Shown: positions 29,717-37,867 of the stretch, piece by piece
Numbering within the stretch: position 1 is the stretch's first letter
How the letters are laid out: every line of letters starts with the position of its first letter
Source of the DNA: Burkholderia sp. Ax-1724
Lineage (GTDB): Bacteria; Pseudomonadota; Gammaproteobacteria; Burkholderiales; Burkholderiaceae
Direction of reading: 5' to 3'
NCBI RefSeq assembly: GCF_011752995.1
Contig: NZ_VWWL01000039.1
Location: forward strand, 1 to 41,823
DNA: 41,823 nucleotides
Position numbers and translations under genes: made by a program
The notes under the pieces: generated by a model
Database searches by the model: none
The model's input: the letters and a program-made list of their open reading frames with translations, nothing else
Told to the model about the DNA's origin: nothing

Positions 29717-30931
29717 ATGAACGCCAACCGCCATTCCGCCGCAATCCGCACCGCCACCGGCGAGGAATCCAACGCCACCCGCTGGCTCACCGACGACGAC
29801 CGCTGGGCCGCCGTCACCCGTCGCGAGCGCGAAGCCGACGGCGTCTTCTTCTACGCGGTCAGGACGACCGGCGTGTTCTGCCGGCCGTCGTGCGCGTCGC
29901 GCCAGCCACGTCGCGAGAACGTCGCCTTCTTCACCGATGCCGCCGCCGCGCGCGCCGCGGGCTTCCGCGATTGCAAGCGCTGCCAGCCCGGCGGCCTGCC
30001 GCGCGAACTCGACATCGTGAATCGCGCGTGCGCCGCGCTCGACGCGGATCCGCAGCAGCGCCTCACGCTCGCGCAACTGAGTGACGCCGTGCACGTGAGC
30101 CCGTTCCACCTGCAACGCCTCTTCAAGCGCGTGGTCGGCGTGTCGCCGCGCCAGTACCAGGCCGCGCAGCGCGGGGCCGCGTTGCGCGATGCGCTGAAGG
30201 GCGGCGCCGACGTCACGCGCGCGACGCTCGACGCCGGCTTCGGCTCGCCGTCTCGGATGTACGACAGCGCGCCGGCCGAACTCGGCATGGCGCCGTCCGC
30301 GTATCGCCGCAAGGGCGCGGGGCTCACGGTCCGCTACGCGAGCGCGCCGACCCCGCTTGGCTTCGTGCTCGTCGCCGCGACCGACAAAGGCATCTGCAAG
30401 ATCGGTTTCGGCGACGACCCCGCGCCGCTCATCGACGAACTGCGCGGCGAATTCGCCAACGCGGCGCTCTGCGAAGACGCCGCCGGGCTCGCGCCGTTCG
30501 TCGCGCAGATCGACGCGTATCTGCGCGGCACCCGCCAGGACGTCGACCTGCCGCTCGACATCGCCTCGACCGCGTTCAAGCAGCGCGTGTGGGACGCGCT
30601 GCGGCGCATTCCGTACGGCGAAACGCGCAGCTATTCGCAAATCGCCGAGGCGGTCGGCTCGCCACGCGCCGTGCGCGCGGTGGCAAGCGCGTGCGCGACG
30701 AATCCGGTCGCGCTCGCGATTCCCTGCCATCGCGTCGTGCAGAAGGGCGGGGCGCTCGCCGGCTATCGCTGGGGGCTGCCGCGCAAGGCCGCCTTGCTCG
30801 ACAACGAGGCGCAGCACGCCGGCGACGCGGCGCACGGCGCCAGCGAGGCGGGCCGCCGCAAAACCGGCCGCGACGACGCGAGCCCGAACCCCGCCAAGAC
30901 AACAACATCCCGACTGGACCACGCCGCGTGA
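29717..30931 (+). CDS. ada: Bifunctional transcriptional activator / O6-methylguanine-DNA methyltransferase Ada
   Basis: A 404-residue protein that repairs alkylated DNA and activates the adaptive response. The N-terminal zinc domain has the four Cys ligands in FCRPSC (C55, C59) and CKRC (C86, C89); C55 is the methylphosphotriester acceptor position. An AraC-type HTH region follows (about 105-190: LTLAQLSDAVHVSPFHLQRL, GVSPRQYQ). The C-terminal methyltransferase domain has the active-site IPCHRVV (C337). The C-terminal tail of about 40 residues is charged and variable. The ATG at 29717 gives the normal N-terminus. The stop overlaps the alkA start (GTGA), so the two are coupled. Confidence 0.95.
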   Translation: MNANRHSAAIRTATGEESNATRWLTDDDRWAAVTRREREADGVFFYAVRTTGVFCRPSCASRQPRRENVAFFTDAAAARAAGFRDCKRCQPGGLPRELDIVNRACAALDADPQQRLTLAQLSDAVHVSPFHLQRLFKRVVGVSPRQYQAAQRGAALRDALKGGADVTRATLDAGFGSPSRMYDSAPAELGMAPSAYRRKGAGLTVRYASAPTPLGFVLVAATDKGICKIGFGDDPAPLIDELRGEFANAALCEDAAGLAPFVAQIDAYLRGTRQDVDLPLDIASTAFKQRVWDALRRIPYGETRSYSQIAEAVGSPRAVRAVASACATNPVALAIPCHRVVQKGGALAGYRWGLPRKAALLDNEAQHAGDAAHGASEAGRRKTGRDDASPNPAKTTTSRLDHAA

Positions 30932-31845
30932 CTACGCATAACGACGTCGCAACCCTCGAACTGCCCTTCAAACCACCCTTCGACTGGCCGCGCCTGCTGC
31001 GCTTTTTCGGCGGCCGCGCGACGCCGGGCGTCGAAGCCGTCGAAGACGGCGCGTATCGCCGCGCGATCGACTGGAACGGCGACGGCGGCACGCTCAGCGT
31101 GCGTCTGCATCCGCGCAAGCGCTGCATCGTCGCGAGTATCGACGGGCCCGCGAGCCGTCACGCCGACGCGCTCGCCGCGCCGATCGCGAAGATGTTCGAC
31201 CTGCGCGCCGATCCGAAGCAGATTGCCGCGGGCTTCGCCGCCGATCCGTGGCTCGCGCCGCTCGTCGAGGCGGTGCCCGGCCTGCGCGTGCCGGGCGCAT
31301 GGTCCGGCTTCGAGCTCGTGGTGCGCGCGATCGTCGGCCAGCAGGTCAGCGTGAAGGCCGCGACGACGATCATCGGACGGCTCGTGCAGCGCGCGGGCGA
31401 GCGCATCGAAGCTCATCCGCATGAGAACACCGCGTGGCGTTTCCCGACGCCCGCCGCGCTGGCCGAGGTCGACCTCGCGCAGATCGGCATGCCGGGCAAA
31501 CGCGTCGCCGCCTTGCAAGGCTTCGCGCGCGCGGTCGCGAGCGGCGAGGTGCCGCTCGACAGCGACACCGTCGACGCCACGAGCCTGCGAGGCGCCTTGC
31601 TCGCGCTCGCGGGCATCGGCCCGTGGACCGTCGAGTACGTCGCGATGCGCGCCTGGCGCGACCCCGACGCGTGGCCCGCGTCGGACCTCGTGCTGATGCA
31701 GGCAATCTGCGCGCGCGATCCGTCGCTCGTGCGCCCCGCGCAGCAGCGCAGCCGCACCGATGCGTGGCGGCCATATCGCGCGTACGCGGCGATGCATCTG
31801 TGGAACGAGATCGCGGATCGAGCAGGCGCGGCCCGTGGCGGTTGA
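30928..31845 (+). CDS. alkA: DNA-3-methyladenine glycosylase II
   Basis: A 305-residue base-excision enzyme that removes alkylated purines. The N-terminal AlkA-type domain (about 1-105) is followed by the helix-hairpin-helix glycosylase domain: GFELVVRAIVGQQVSVKAAT, IGMPGKRVAAL, the hairpin LAGIGPWTVEYVAMRAW, and the catalytic Asp D253 in WPASDLVLM. The GTG start at 30928 overlaps the ada stop by four bases, so it is co-translated with ada and should be induced by methylation damage. Length is slightly longer than E. coli AlkA, as is common in this group. Confidence 0.93.
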   Translation: MTTHNDVATLELPFKPPFDWPRLLRFFGGRATPGVEAVEDGAYRRAIDWNGDGGTLSVRLHPRKRCIVASIDGPASRHADALAAPIAKMFDLRADPKQIAAGFAADPWLAPLVEAVPGLRVPGAWSGFELVVRAIVGQQVSVKAATTIIGRLVQRAGERIEAHPHENTAWRFPTPAALAEVDLAQIGMPGKRVAALQGFARAVASGEVPLDSDTVDATSLRGALLALAGIGPWTVEYVAMRAWRDPDAWPASDLVLMQAICARDPSLVRPAQQRSRTDAWRPYRAYAAMHLWNEIADRAGAARGG

Positions 31846-32163
31846 GTCGACGGCCGTCATGTCGACGGCCAGGTGAGGCGAGGCGACCCGCCGTACGCGG
31901 TTTGCGATCGCTGCACGAATAGCGTCACGCAACATGCAGCAGCGAGTTGCGTCGCCGGAACAGCAGATGCGGCGCGCCGGCAAGCAGCGCGCGCATCCCG
32001 CCGAAGTGGCCGCAAGCAGCCGTTCTGGCGAGATGTTAAAGTGCCCGCTACTGAAAATTCCGCCGAACGTTGTCGCCGCACCGTCCCGCCGTATCGCCAG
32101 CGAAACATCAGGTGATAATCAGGCCAGGCGGTACGCTGCGGCGGCAACGCGCGACTCGCATCA
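31846..32163. other. alkA-gshA gap
   Basis: The gap holds a perfect 7-bp inverted repeat GGCCGTC-ATGTC-GACGGCC at 31852-31870, six bases behind the alkA stop. It has no T-tract, so it is at best a weak or Rho-dependent terminator. The GTCGACGGCC element is present twice. The rest shows no gene or clear promoter. Confidence 0.4.
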
Positions 32164-33780
32164 ATGCCAAACACGAAACCTTCCCGCACGACCGATGCGT
32201 TCTCGCACCGCCTGTCCGTGCTGACCTCGAGCCCGCAACGCGAGGCGCTGATACGCGGCCTGCGCGGCATCGAAAAGGAAAGCCTGCGCGTCACGCACGA
32301 CGGCCAGCTCGCGATGACGCAGCATCCGCGCGCTCTCGGCTCGGCGCTCACGCATCCTTCGCTGACCACGGACTACTCCGAAGCGCTGCTCGAACTGATT
32401 ACGCCGGCCGAACAGGACGTTGCCGACACGCTCGCAAAACTCGACACGCTGCATCGTTTCGTCTATGCCGAACTCGGCGGCGAGATCCTCTGGAACAACT
32501 CGATGCCGGGCCTCCTGCCCGCCGCCGACGAGGGCATTCCGATCGCGCACTACGGCAGCTCGAACATCGGCAGGCTCAAGTACGTGTATCGCGTCGGCCT
32601 CGCGCTGCGGTATGGCCGCGCGATGCAGTGCATCGCAGGCATCCACTACAACTATTCGCTGAACGAAGAAGTATGGCGGCAGCTGCATGCGGATCAGCAG
32701 TCCACCGCGAACGCCGTCGATTTCCAGTCCGAGCGCTACCTCGCGCTGATCCGCAATTTCCGCCGCACGAACTGGCTGCTGATGTATCTGTTCGGCGCGT
32801 CGCCGGCGCTCGATCGCCGCTTCCTGCGCGATCGCCCGCACGCGCTCGACAGCTTCGACGCCGACACGCTGTATCGCCCGTACGCAACAAGCCTGCGCAT
32901 GAGCGATCTCGGCTATTCGAACACCACCGCGCAAGCCGCGCTGCACGCCGACTACGACACGCTGCCCGGCTATCTCGACGCGCTCGCGAAGGCGGTGAGC
33001 CAGCCCTATCCGGCCTACGAGCAGATCGGCACGCAACGCGACGGCGAGTGGGTGCAGATCAACACCAACGTGCTGCAGATCGAAAACGAGTTCTATTCGA
33101 CGATTCGTCCGAAACGCGTCACGTATCCGGGCGAGCGGCCGCTGCACGCGCTCGCCGCGCGCGGCGTGCAATACGTCGAAGTGCGTTGCATGGATATCGA
33201 TCCGTTCGAGCCGACCGGTATTTCATTGGAGACCTCGCGCTTTCTCGACGCCTATCTGCTCGTCTGTGCACTCGAGGACAGCGCGCCGTTGCCGCCGCCC
33301 GCCTATGCCGAAGCGAACCAGAACTTCGGCCGCGTGACGATGGAAGGCCGCAAGCCCGGCCTCGAACTGATCCGCGACGGCAAGACCGTTGCGATGACCG
33401 ATTGGGCCGACGAACTGCTCGCGAAGATCGACGCGGCCGCGGCCGCGCTCGACACGCTGCAGGGCGGCGACGCGCATGCGCGCGCCGTGGCCGCGCAACG
33501 CGCGAAACTCGCGGACGCGTCGCTGACGCCGTCGGCGCGCGTGCTGCAAACGATGCGCGACAGGCAGCAGAGCTTTATCGCGTTCGGTCTCGAACAGAGC
33601 GAGGCACATGCCGCGTATTTCCGCTCGCGTCCGCTCGATGCCGCGAAGGCGAAAGAGTTCGCCGACCTCGCGGTACAATCGCTCGACGAACAGGCGAAGC
33701 TCGAACGCGAAGAAGTCGGTTCGTTCGATGCGTTCGTCGCTGCTTATCGGGCGTATACGCTCAATCGTTTTAGCGTCTGA
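32164..33780 (+). CDS. gshA: Glutamate-cysteine ligase
   Basis: A 538-residue enzyme catalysing the first step of glutathione synthesis (ATP-dependent joining of glutamate and cysteine). It is of the proteobacterial class I type: LIRGLRGIEKESLRVTHDGQ near the N-terminus, SLTTDYSEALLELITP, HYNYSLNEEVW, NTNVLQIENEFYSTIRPKR, and YVEVRCMDIDPFEPTGIS. All these segments are hallmark regions of GshA. Length is normal. The start ATG at 32164 fits the family although the ribosome-binding site is weak. A strong terminator follows at 33811. Confidence 0.95.
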   Translation: MPNTKPSRTTDAFSHRLSVLTSSPQREALIRGLRGIEKESLRVTHDGQLAMTQHPRALGSALTHPSLTTDYSEALLELITPAEQDVADTLAKLDTLHRFVYAELGGEILWNNSMPGLLPAADEGIPIAHYGSSNIGRLKYVYRVGLALRYGRAMQCIAGIHYNYSLNEEVWRQLHADQQSTANAVDFQSERYLALIRNFRRTNWLLMYLFGASPALDRRFLRDRPHALDSFDADTLYRPYATSLRMSDLGYSNTTAQAALHADYDTLPGYLDALAKAVSQPYPAYEQIGTQRDGEWVQINTNVLQIENEFYSTIRPKRVTYPGERPLHALAARGVQYVEVRCMDIDPFEPTGISLETSRFLDAYLLVCALEDSAPLPPPAYAEANQNFGRVTMEGRKPGLELIRDGKTVAMTDWADELLAKIDAAAAALDTLQGGDAHARAVAAQRAKLADASLTPSARVLQTMRDRQQSFIAFGLEQSEAHAAYFRSRPLDAAKAKEFADLAVQSLDEQAKLEREEVGSFDAFVAAYRAYTLNRFSV

Positions 33781-33810
33781 ACGACGCGCAACTGATGTGA
33801 AGAAAGAGAA

Positions 33811-33834
33811 AGCGGCCCACGTGGCCGCTTTTTT
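33811..33834 (+). terminator. Terminator of gshA
   Basis: Stem AGCGGCC / GGCCGCT (33811-33817 and 33823-33829) with a 5-nt loop and a T6 tail, 30 bp after the stop. Confidence 0.88.
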
Positions 33835-33880
33835 GTTCGCCGCGCCATTCGACCCAGGGCATCGTGCAAATGAGCCGCGG

Positions 33881-33908
33881 GTAGGCTACGAGTAGGCAGC
33901 TGGTAGGC
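33881..33908 (+). repeat. Three GTAGGC repeats in 11-bp phase
   Basis: GTAGGC occurs at 33881, 33892 and 33903, spaced exactly 11 bp, upstream of the lipoprotein gene at 34052. Helical phasing of this kind is typical of activator binding arrays, though this could be chance. Confidence 0.4.
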
Positions 33909-34051
33909 TTTACGCACGACACTTGCGGTTCGCGCCACCGATCGGCAAATTCTCCGCGCGCGCCAACGATTCTCCGAGGCGCATGAAACACCGCCCCGGC
34001 GTTGCGGTCCAAAGTGGTATGACACGCTCCGCAGCGGGAGGTACCAACGTG

Positions 34052-34558
34052 ATGAGCAAATGTCTGTGGGCCGCGCTGTGTCTGGTGGCGACGGCAGGGT
34101 GTTCGACGCAGGGCCAGGTCGATCCGGACGTCATGCAGATCGCGACCACACCGTTGACGTGTTCGAGCCGGACCGAATGCGATCTCTGGTGGCAACGTGC
34201 GCAGTCATGGGTAGCGAGTCATTCGAAGTACAAGATCGAAACCGCAACCGATTCGCTGATCCAGACCACCGGCCCCGATGGCGGCAAGCGCGCACTCGCG
34301 TATCAGATCACGCGCACCGAGAATCCGGATGGCACCGCGACCATCGGCTTCTCCGCGCATTGCGACGGCGCATTGGGATGCAAGCCGAACCCGTGGCAAG
34401 CGGGCGCCGATTTCAAGCAGTACGTGAGAGGCGCGAGTGCTGAAGCGCCGCAGGGTGGAGCAAAGCCCGCGCAATCGCCGGAGCCTGCCGCGATGCATCC
34501 GGAAGCAATGCCGGAAAAGCCGCCGGCGACGCCGAACGGCGAGGCGATGTCGCAGTAG
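34052..34558 (+). CDS. Predicted lipoprotein
   Basis: A 168-residue protein beginning MSKCLWAALCLVATAGCSTQ, a short signal sequence ending in a lipobox-like TAGC, so Cys17 is the probable lipidated residue. The mature part contains Cys pairs (LTCSSRTECDLWW and HCDGALGCKP) and a segment RALAYQITRTENPDGTATIG; the last 45 residues are rich in Pro, Ala and Glu. The start is chosen for the signal peptide and a GGGAGG site upstream; a GTG three bases earlier is equally possible. Not recognised beyond this. Convergent with the exporter gene. Confidence 0.8.
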   Translation: MSKCLWAALCLVATAGCSTQGQVDPDVMQIATTPLTCSSRTECDLWWQRAQSWVASHSKYKIETATDSLIQTTGPDGGKRALAYQITRTENPDGTATIGFSAHCDGALGCKPNPWQAGADFKQYVRGASAEAPQGGAKPAQSPEPAAMHPEAMPEKPPATPNGEAMSQ

Positions 34559-34686
34559 TGCGCGGGGCGTGCGTCGCAGTGATCGCACAGGTACGCCCCA
34601 CGCATCAACAACACGTTACGCCGATGCGAACGACACGCGGCGCTCGAGCGTCGGCATGCGCGCTCGCCGCATCGGCGTGCAACGGC

Positions 34687-36249
34687 TCAATGCCCCATCG
34701 AAGGCCCCACGCCCTTGCGCGGCTTCGTGATCCACACCAGCACCGCCAGCACGAGAAACGCCGCGCAGGAAATGCGGAAGAAATCGTTGGTGGCCATCAT
34801 GTACGCCTGCGAGGTCACCACCTGGTTCAACTGAGCAGTGAGGCTGTCGCCGGAAAGCCCGACGCCCGCGAGCGCATTCGTATAGGCATTGGTATTCGGC
34901 GAATACACGTTGACCGTATCGGCGAGCATCGCATGGTGATAGATCGTGTCGTTCTCCCAGAACGTCGTGCTGATGGCCGTGCCGATCGCGCCCGACAACG
35001 TGCGGAAGAAATTCGACAGACCCGACGCGCTCGCGAGCCGTTCGTCGGACACGCTGGAGAGCGTGATCGTCGTCATCGGCACGAAGAAGCACGCCACGCC
35101 GATGCCCTGCACGAGCCGCGGCAGAATCACGCCACCGAACGACACGTCGAGCGTAAACGTCGAGTTCCAGAACGACACGATCGCGAACACGATAAACGCG
35201 AAGCTCGCGACCATGCGCAGATTCAGCCGATGCATGTTCTTGCCGATCATCGGCGAGAGGAACAGCGCGAGCAATCCGACGGGTGCCGTGGCGAGGCCCG
35301 CGAGGCCGGCCGTGTAGCCCATTACCGTTTGGAGCCACAGCGGGAAGATCACCACCGAGCCGAAGAACGCCATGAAGCCGAATGAGATGATGACGACGCC
35401 GAGCGCGAAGTTGCGATCCTTGAAGAGTGACAGATCGACGATCGGCTCCTCCTCCGTCAACTCCCATACGAGCAGGAACGCGATCGACACGAGCGCGATC
35501 ACCGCGAGCGTCACGATGAACGTCGAATTGAACCAGTCGCGGTCCTTGCCGAGGTCGAGCATCATCTGCAGGCACGACACGCCGGTCACGAGCAGCGCGA
35601 GGCCGATCACGTCGATGCGCTGCTGCGTCGTCTTCGTCTCGCGGCCGCGCAGCAGCAGGTACGCGCAAATCGCCGAGAACAGGCCGATCGGCACGTTGAT
35701 GTAGAAAATCCACGGCCACGTGAAGTTGTCGGTAATGTAGCCGCCCATCACGGGACCGAAGATCGGCGCGCAGATCACGGTCATCGCCCAGAGGCCGAGG
35801 GCGAGTCCGCGCTTCGCGGGCGGATAGGAGCGCATCAGGATCGTTTGCGAGAGCGGCACCATCGGCCCGGACACGAGCCCTTGCACGAGCCGGAACACGA
35901 TCAGCGATTCGAAGTTGTGCGCGAAGCCGCAGGCCGCCGACGCGAGCGTAAAGAGCAGCACCGACAGCGTGAACAGCCGCACTTCGCCGACGCGTCGCGC
36001 GAGCCAGCCGGTCAGCGGCACGGCAATCGCCGAGGCGACCGAATACGACGAGATCACCCAGGTGCCCTGGCTGGAGGCAACGCCGAGGCTGCCGGAAATG
36101 GTCGGCACCGCGACGTTCGCGATCGAGGTGTCGAGCACCTCCATGAAGGTGCCGAGCGCAAGGCCGACGGTCAGCAGGGCAAGCGTGCCGCCCTGTAGCT
36201 GGGCGGGTTCGTCGGCAAGCGGCGTAGCATCGGAAGCCGTGGCATCCAT
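34687..36249 (-). CDS. emrB: EmrB/QacA-type (DHA2) drug exporter
   Basis: A 520-residue inner-membrane proton-driven exporter with about 14 transmembrane segments. The family N-terminal motif LGTFMEVLDTSIANVAVPTI is clear, as are the MFS loop motif GWLARRVGEVR and the C-motif region APIFGPVMGGYI. Late DHA2 sequence QGIGVACFFVPMTTITL is also present. Such proteins normally work with a periplasmic adaptor (EmrA) and an outer-membrane channel. The MarR repressor gene lies 179 bp upstream in the same direction, and a channel gene lies beyond it, but no adaptor gene is present here. The start has a GAGGAGAAC site. The symbol reflects family, not proven substrate. Confidence 0.92.
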   Translation of the reverse strand: MDATASDATPLADEPAQLQGGTLALLTVGLALGTFMEVLDTSIANVAVPTISGSLGVASSQGTWVISSYSVASAIAVPLTGWLARRVGEVRLFTLSVLLFTLASAACGFAHNFESLIVFRLVQGLVSGPMVPLSQTILMRSYPPAKRGLALGLWAMTVICAPIFGPVMGGYITDNFTWPWIFYINVPIGLFSAICAYLLLRGRETKTTQQRIDVIGLALLVTGVSCLQMMLDLGKDRDWFNSTFIVTLAVIALVSIAFLLVWELTEEEPIVDLSLFKDRNFALGVVIISFGFMAFFGSVVIFPLWLQTVMGYTAGLAGLATAPVGLLALFLSPMIGKNMHRLNLRMVASFAFIVFAIVSFWNSTFTLDVSFGGVILPRLVQGIGVACFFVPMTTITLSSVSDERLASASGLSNFFRTLSGAIGTAISTTFWENDTIYHHAMLADTVNVYSPNTNAYTNALAGVGLSGDSLTAQLNQVVTSQAYMMATNDFFRISCAAFLVLAVLVWITKPRKGVGPSMGH

Positions 36250-36428
36250 AGGTTGTTCTCCTCAGCCGGGAAAGCTTGTCACAGCAGCTTTATCGCGCGC
36301 TTCAAACGCGCCGCTTTCATGCCGCATCATCCTCTGCCCAGACAGCTTTCTTCAGGCAATGGCGCCTGGGGAAGCGCCTCGTTGCCTTGTTGTTGCGCGC
36401 CACCGCCTTGCGGCGATGGGTCTTCAGA

Positions 36429-36935
36429 TCACGCGTCCGGCACATCCGGCTGCGCGGTCAATCCACAACATCCGCCGCCCCCTCCGTCCGGCCCGTTCGC
36501 AATGAAGCGGCTGAGCAGATGAATCAGCGTGGCGTGTTCGTCGGCGCTGAAACCGCGCAGCTGCTCGTTGAGCACCGCGACGCCGAGGCCCGGCAATTGC
36601 CGCGCGGCGTCATGGCCCTGCGGCGTCAGTTCCAGCTTCACCATGCGCCGGTCGTCGCTGCTGCGCGTGCGCACCACAAAACCTTTCTTTTCAAGACGAT
36701 CCAGCAGACGCGTCATCGAACCGCTGTCGTACGACATGGCGCGCGACAGCTCGAACGGCGTGCTCGCGCGCCGCGACGACAGCATCAGGATCACGCCGAT
36801 CTGCTGCGCGGTCAGCCCCAGCGGCTTGACCGCGCGGTCCGTGCGCTCGACCAGCACGTTGCGCGCTTTCGTCAGGTAATAGCCGAGACTCGTCGTGAGA
36901 TCGGTCTCGTCCGCGTGGTAAGGGCCATCAGCCAT
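36429..36935 (-). CDS. MarR-family transcriptional repressor
   Basis: A 168-residue winged-helix regulator. It contains LGYYLTKARNVLVERTDRAV, the HTH LTAQQIGVILMLSSRRASTP with FELSRAMSYDSGSMTRLLDR, and the wing motif KKGFVVRTRSSDDRRMVKLELT. The C-terminal tail is unusual: GPDGGGGGCCGLTAQ includes a Cys pair that might respond to oxidation (speculative). It precedes the exporter gene in the same direction and is presumed to repress it and itself; the operator at 36975-36988 lies inside its promoter. Ligand unknown, probably a lipophilic or phenolic drug (inference from the family). Confidence 0.92.
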   Translation of the reverse strand: MADGPYHADETDLTTSLGYYLTKARNVLVERTDRAVKPLGLTAQQIGVILMLSSRRASTPFELSRAMSYDSGSMTRLLDRLEKKGFVVRTRSSDDRRMVKLELTPQGHDAARQLPGLGVAVLNEQLRGFSADEHATLIHLLSRFIANGPDGGGGGCCGLTAQPDVPDA

Positions 36936-36966
36936 GGTGTATCCGCAACATCGACAGGCAGAGGGA

Positions 36967-36994
36967 AGTTTAGCTGCCTAAGCAGGCAAGTCAA
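36967..36994 (-). promoter_or_regulatory. marR-type promoter with embedded operator
   Basis: On the minus strand TTGACT (36994-36989) and TAAACT (36972-36967) are separated by 16 bp, and that spacer is filled by the dyad TGCCT-N4-AGGCA (36975-36988). A bound repressor here would block RNA polymerase directly. Confidence 0.6.
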
Positions 36995-37190
36995 ATCGCA
37001 TTTTCAAACGACTGACCGGCAGAAAAACAACACTCCGGTCGTTCAAGGAGTGCAGTATGTTGAAAACTAATTGCATAGTCAATATTATGTTAAGCAATGA
37101 GTTTCGCGCGATACGCGCCTTTCGAGACCATGTTCTGACCGATCGTCCGCACGCCGCGGCTCCGCGACGCGCAAAAACAGGATTTCCCCG
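36995..37190. other. AT-rich region upstream of the marR promoter
   Basis: The region is clearly less GC-rich than its neighbours. It holds CACTCC-N10-GGAGTG (37031-37052) and an imperfect dyad around CATA-N8-TATG near 37074-37089. The latter could be a second regulator site for the channel gene side. A 54-codon frame from 37056 is not convincing. Confidence 0.35.
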
Positions 37191-37577
37191 ATGCTGTACC
37201 TCAAAAACACGCTTGGCGGCCTGAGCCGCTCACTGACCGATTCCGCACACAGGAACTTCCAAGGTCCGCACCGCTGGTGGAAGCTCGCGCTGTTCGCAGG
37301 ACTGTTCGTGCTGCCGGGCGGATCGGTCGGCGTCGCGCTGCTCGCGTGGGTGGAGCATCGGCGGGAAACGAAGCGCGCGAAGAACAAGGTAGCGGCCGTG
37401 GACAACCCGGCGATCGTGCTGTCCGTGGAAGCCAGCGCGGCTACGGCAAAAGCCATTGCGGCTCCCGCGGCAAACGCCGCCACGGGCTGCCAGGCGCGCG
37501 GCGGTAAGCCGTGCCGGGCCGCAGCCGGCAAGCTGGCGCGGCAAAGACAGGCCAAACCGGCGGAAACGAGGGTTTGA
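37191..37577 (+). CDS. Hypothetical membrane protein
   Basis: A 128-residue frame with one predicted transmembrane helix (about 31-54: WKLALFAGLFVLPGGSVGVA). A charged segment (HRRETKRAKNK) and a low-complexity Ala-rich tail with a Cys pair (TGCQARGGKPC) follow. The ribosome-binding site is weak. The hydrophobic segment and the orientation between MarR and the channel gene argue for a real gene, but in GC-rich DNA such frames also arise by chance. It is not an adaptor of the EmrA type, being too short and lacking the lipoyl-like motifs. Confidence 0.45.
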   Translation: MLYLKNTLGGLSRSLTDSAHRNFQGPHRWWKLALFAGLFVLPGGSVGVALLAWVEHRRETKRAKNKVAAVDNPAIVLSVEASAATAKAIAAPAANAATGCQARGGKPCRAAAGKLARQRQAKPAETRV

Positions 37578-37867
37578 TCGTCGGCGCGCGTTCAGTGCGC
37601 GCGTCCGCCGCGATTCGACGCGCGACTTTGCCCGCTCGCCACACACGCGCCACCCGGCGCCCGCCGCTCCTCGCCTCACGCGGTAACAACGCGTAACCAT
37701 CTCAATACCGCAAGTAACACACCTGCGCGTAGCCACGCATTACGCTTTCACCTTTCAGTTTCCCGCGCTCGTGCGGGCTCATACGCTAACATTCCGGCAG
37801 ACCACGATCTCGCCCGGCCGGTGGCGCCGCTCCGGCCGCACCGCGGCGTCCAGAAGGAATCCATTGC
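37578..37867. other. Gap before the channel gene
   Basis: The 290-bp gap shows a CCCGC-GCTCGT-GCGGG hairpin at about 37764-37779 and no clear gene. The promoter of the channel gene presumably lies here, but I cannot place it. Confidence 0.3.

Noticed and set aside
31852..31870. GGCCGTC/GACGGCC inverted repeat after alkA as an intrinsic terminator
   Set aside because: It lacks any T-run, so it cannot be called a Rho-independent terminator.
36250..36428. Possible remnant of an EmrA adaptor gene between emrB and the MarR gene
   Set aside because: No stretch in any frame shows adaptor motifs; the 179 bp is too short and looks like ordinary leader sequence.
37056..37220. A 54-codon frame starting MLKTNCIVNIML with a GGAG upstream
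   Set aside because: It overlaps the frame at 37191, quickly becomes Arg-rich, and matches nothing known; the AT-rich start is better explained as promoter DNA.
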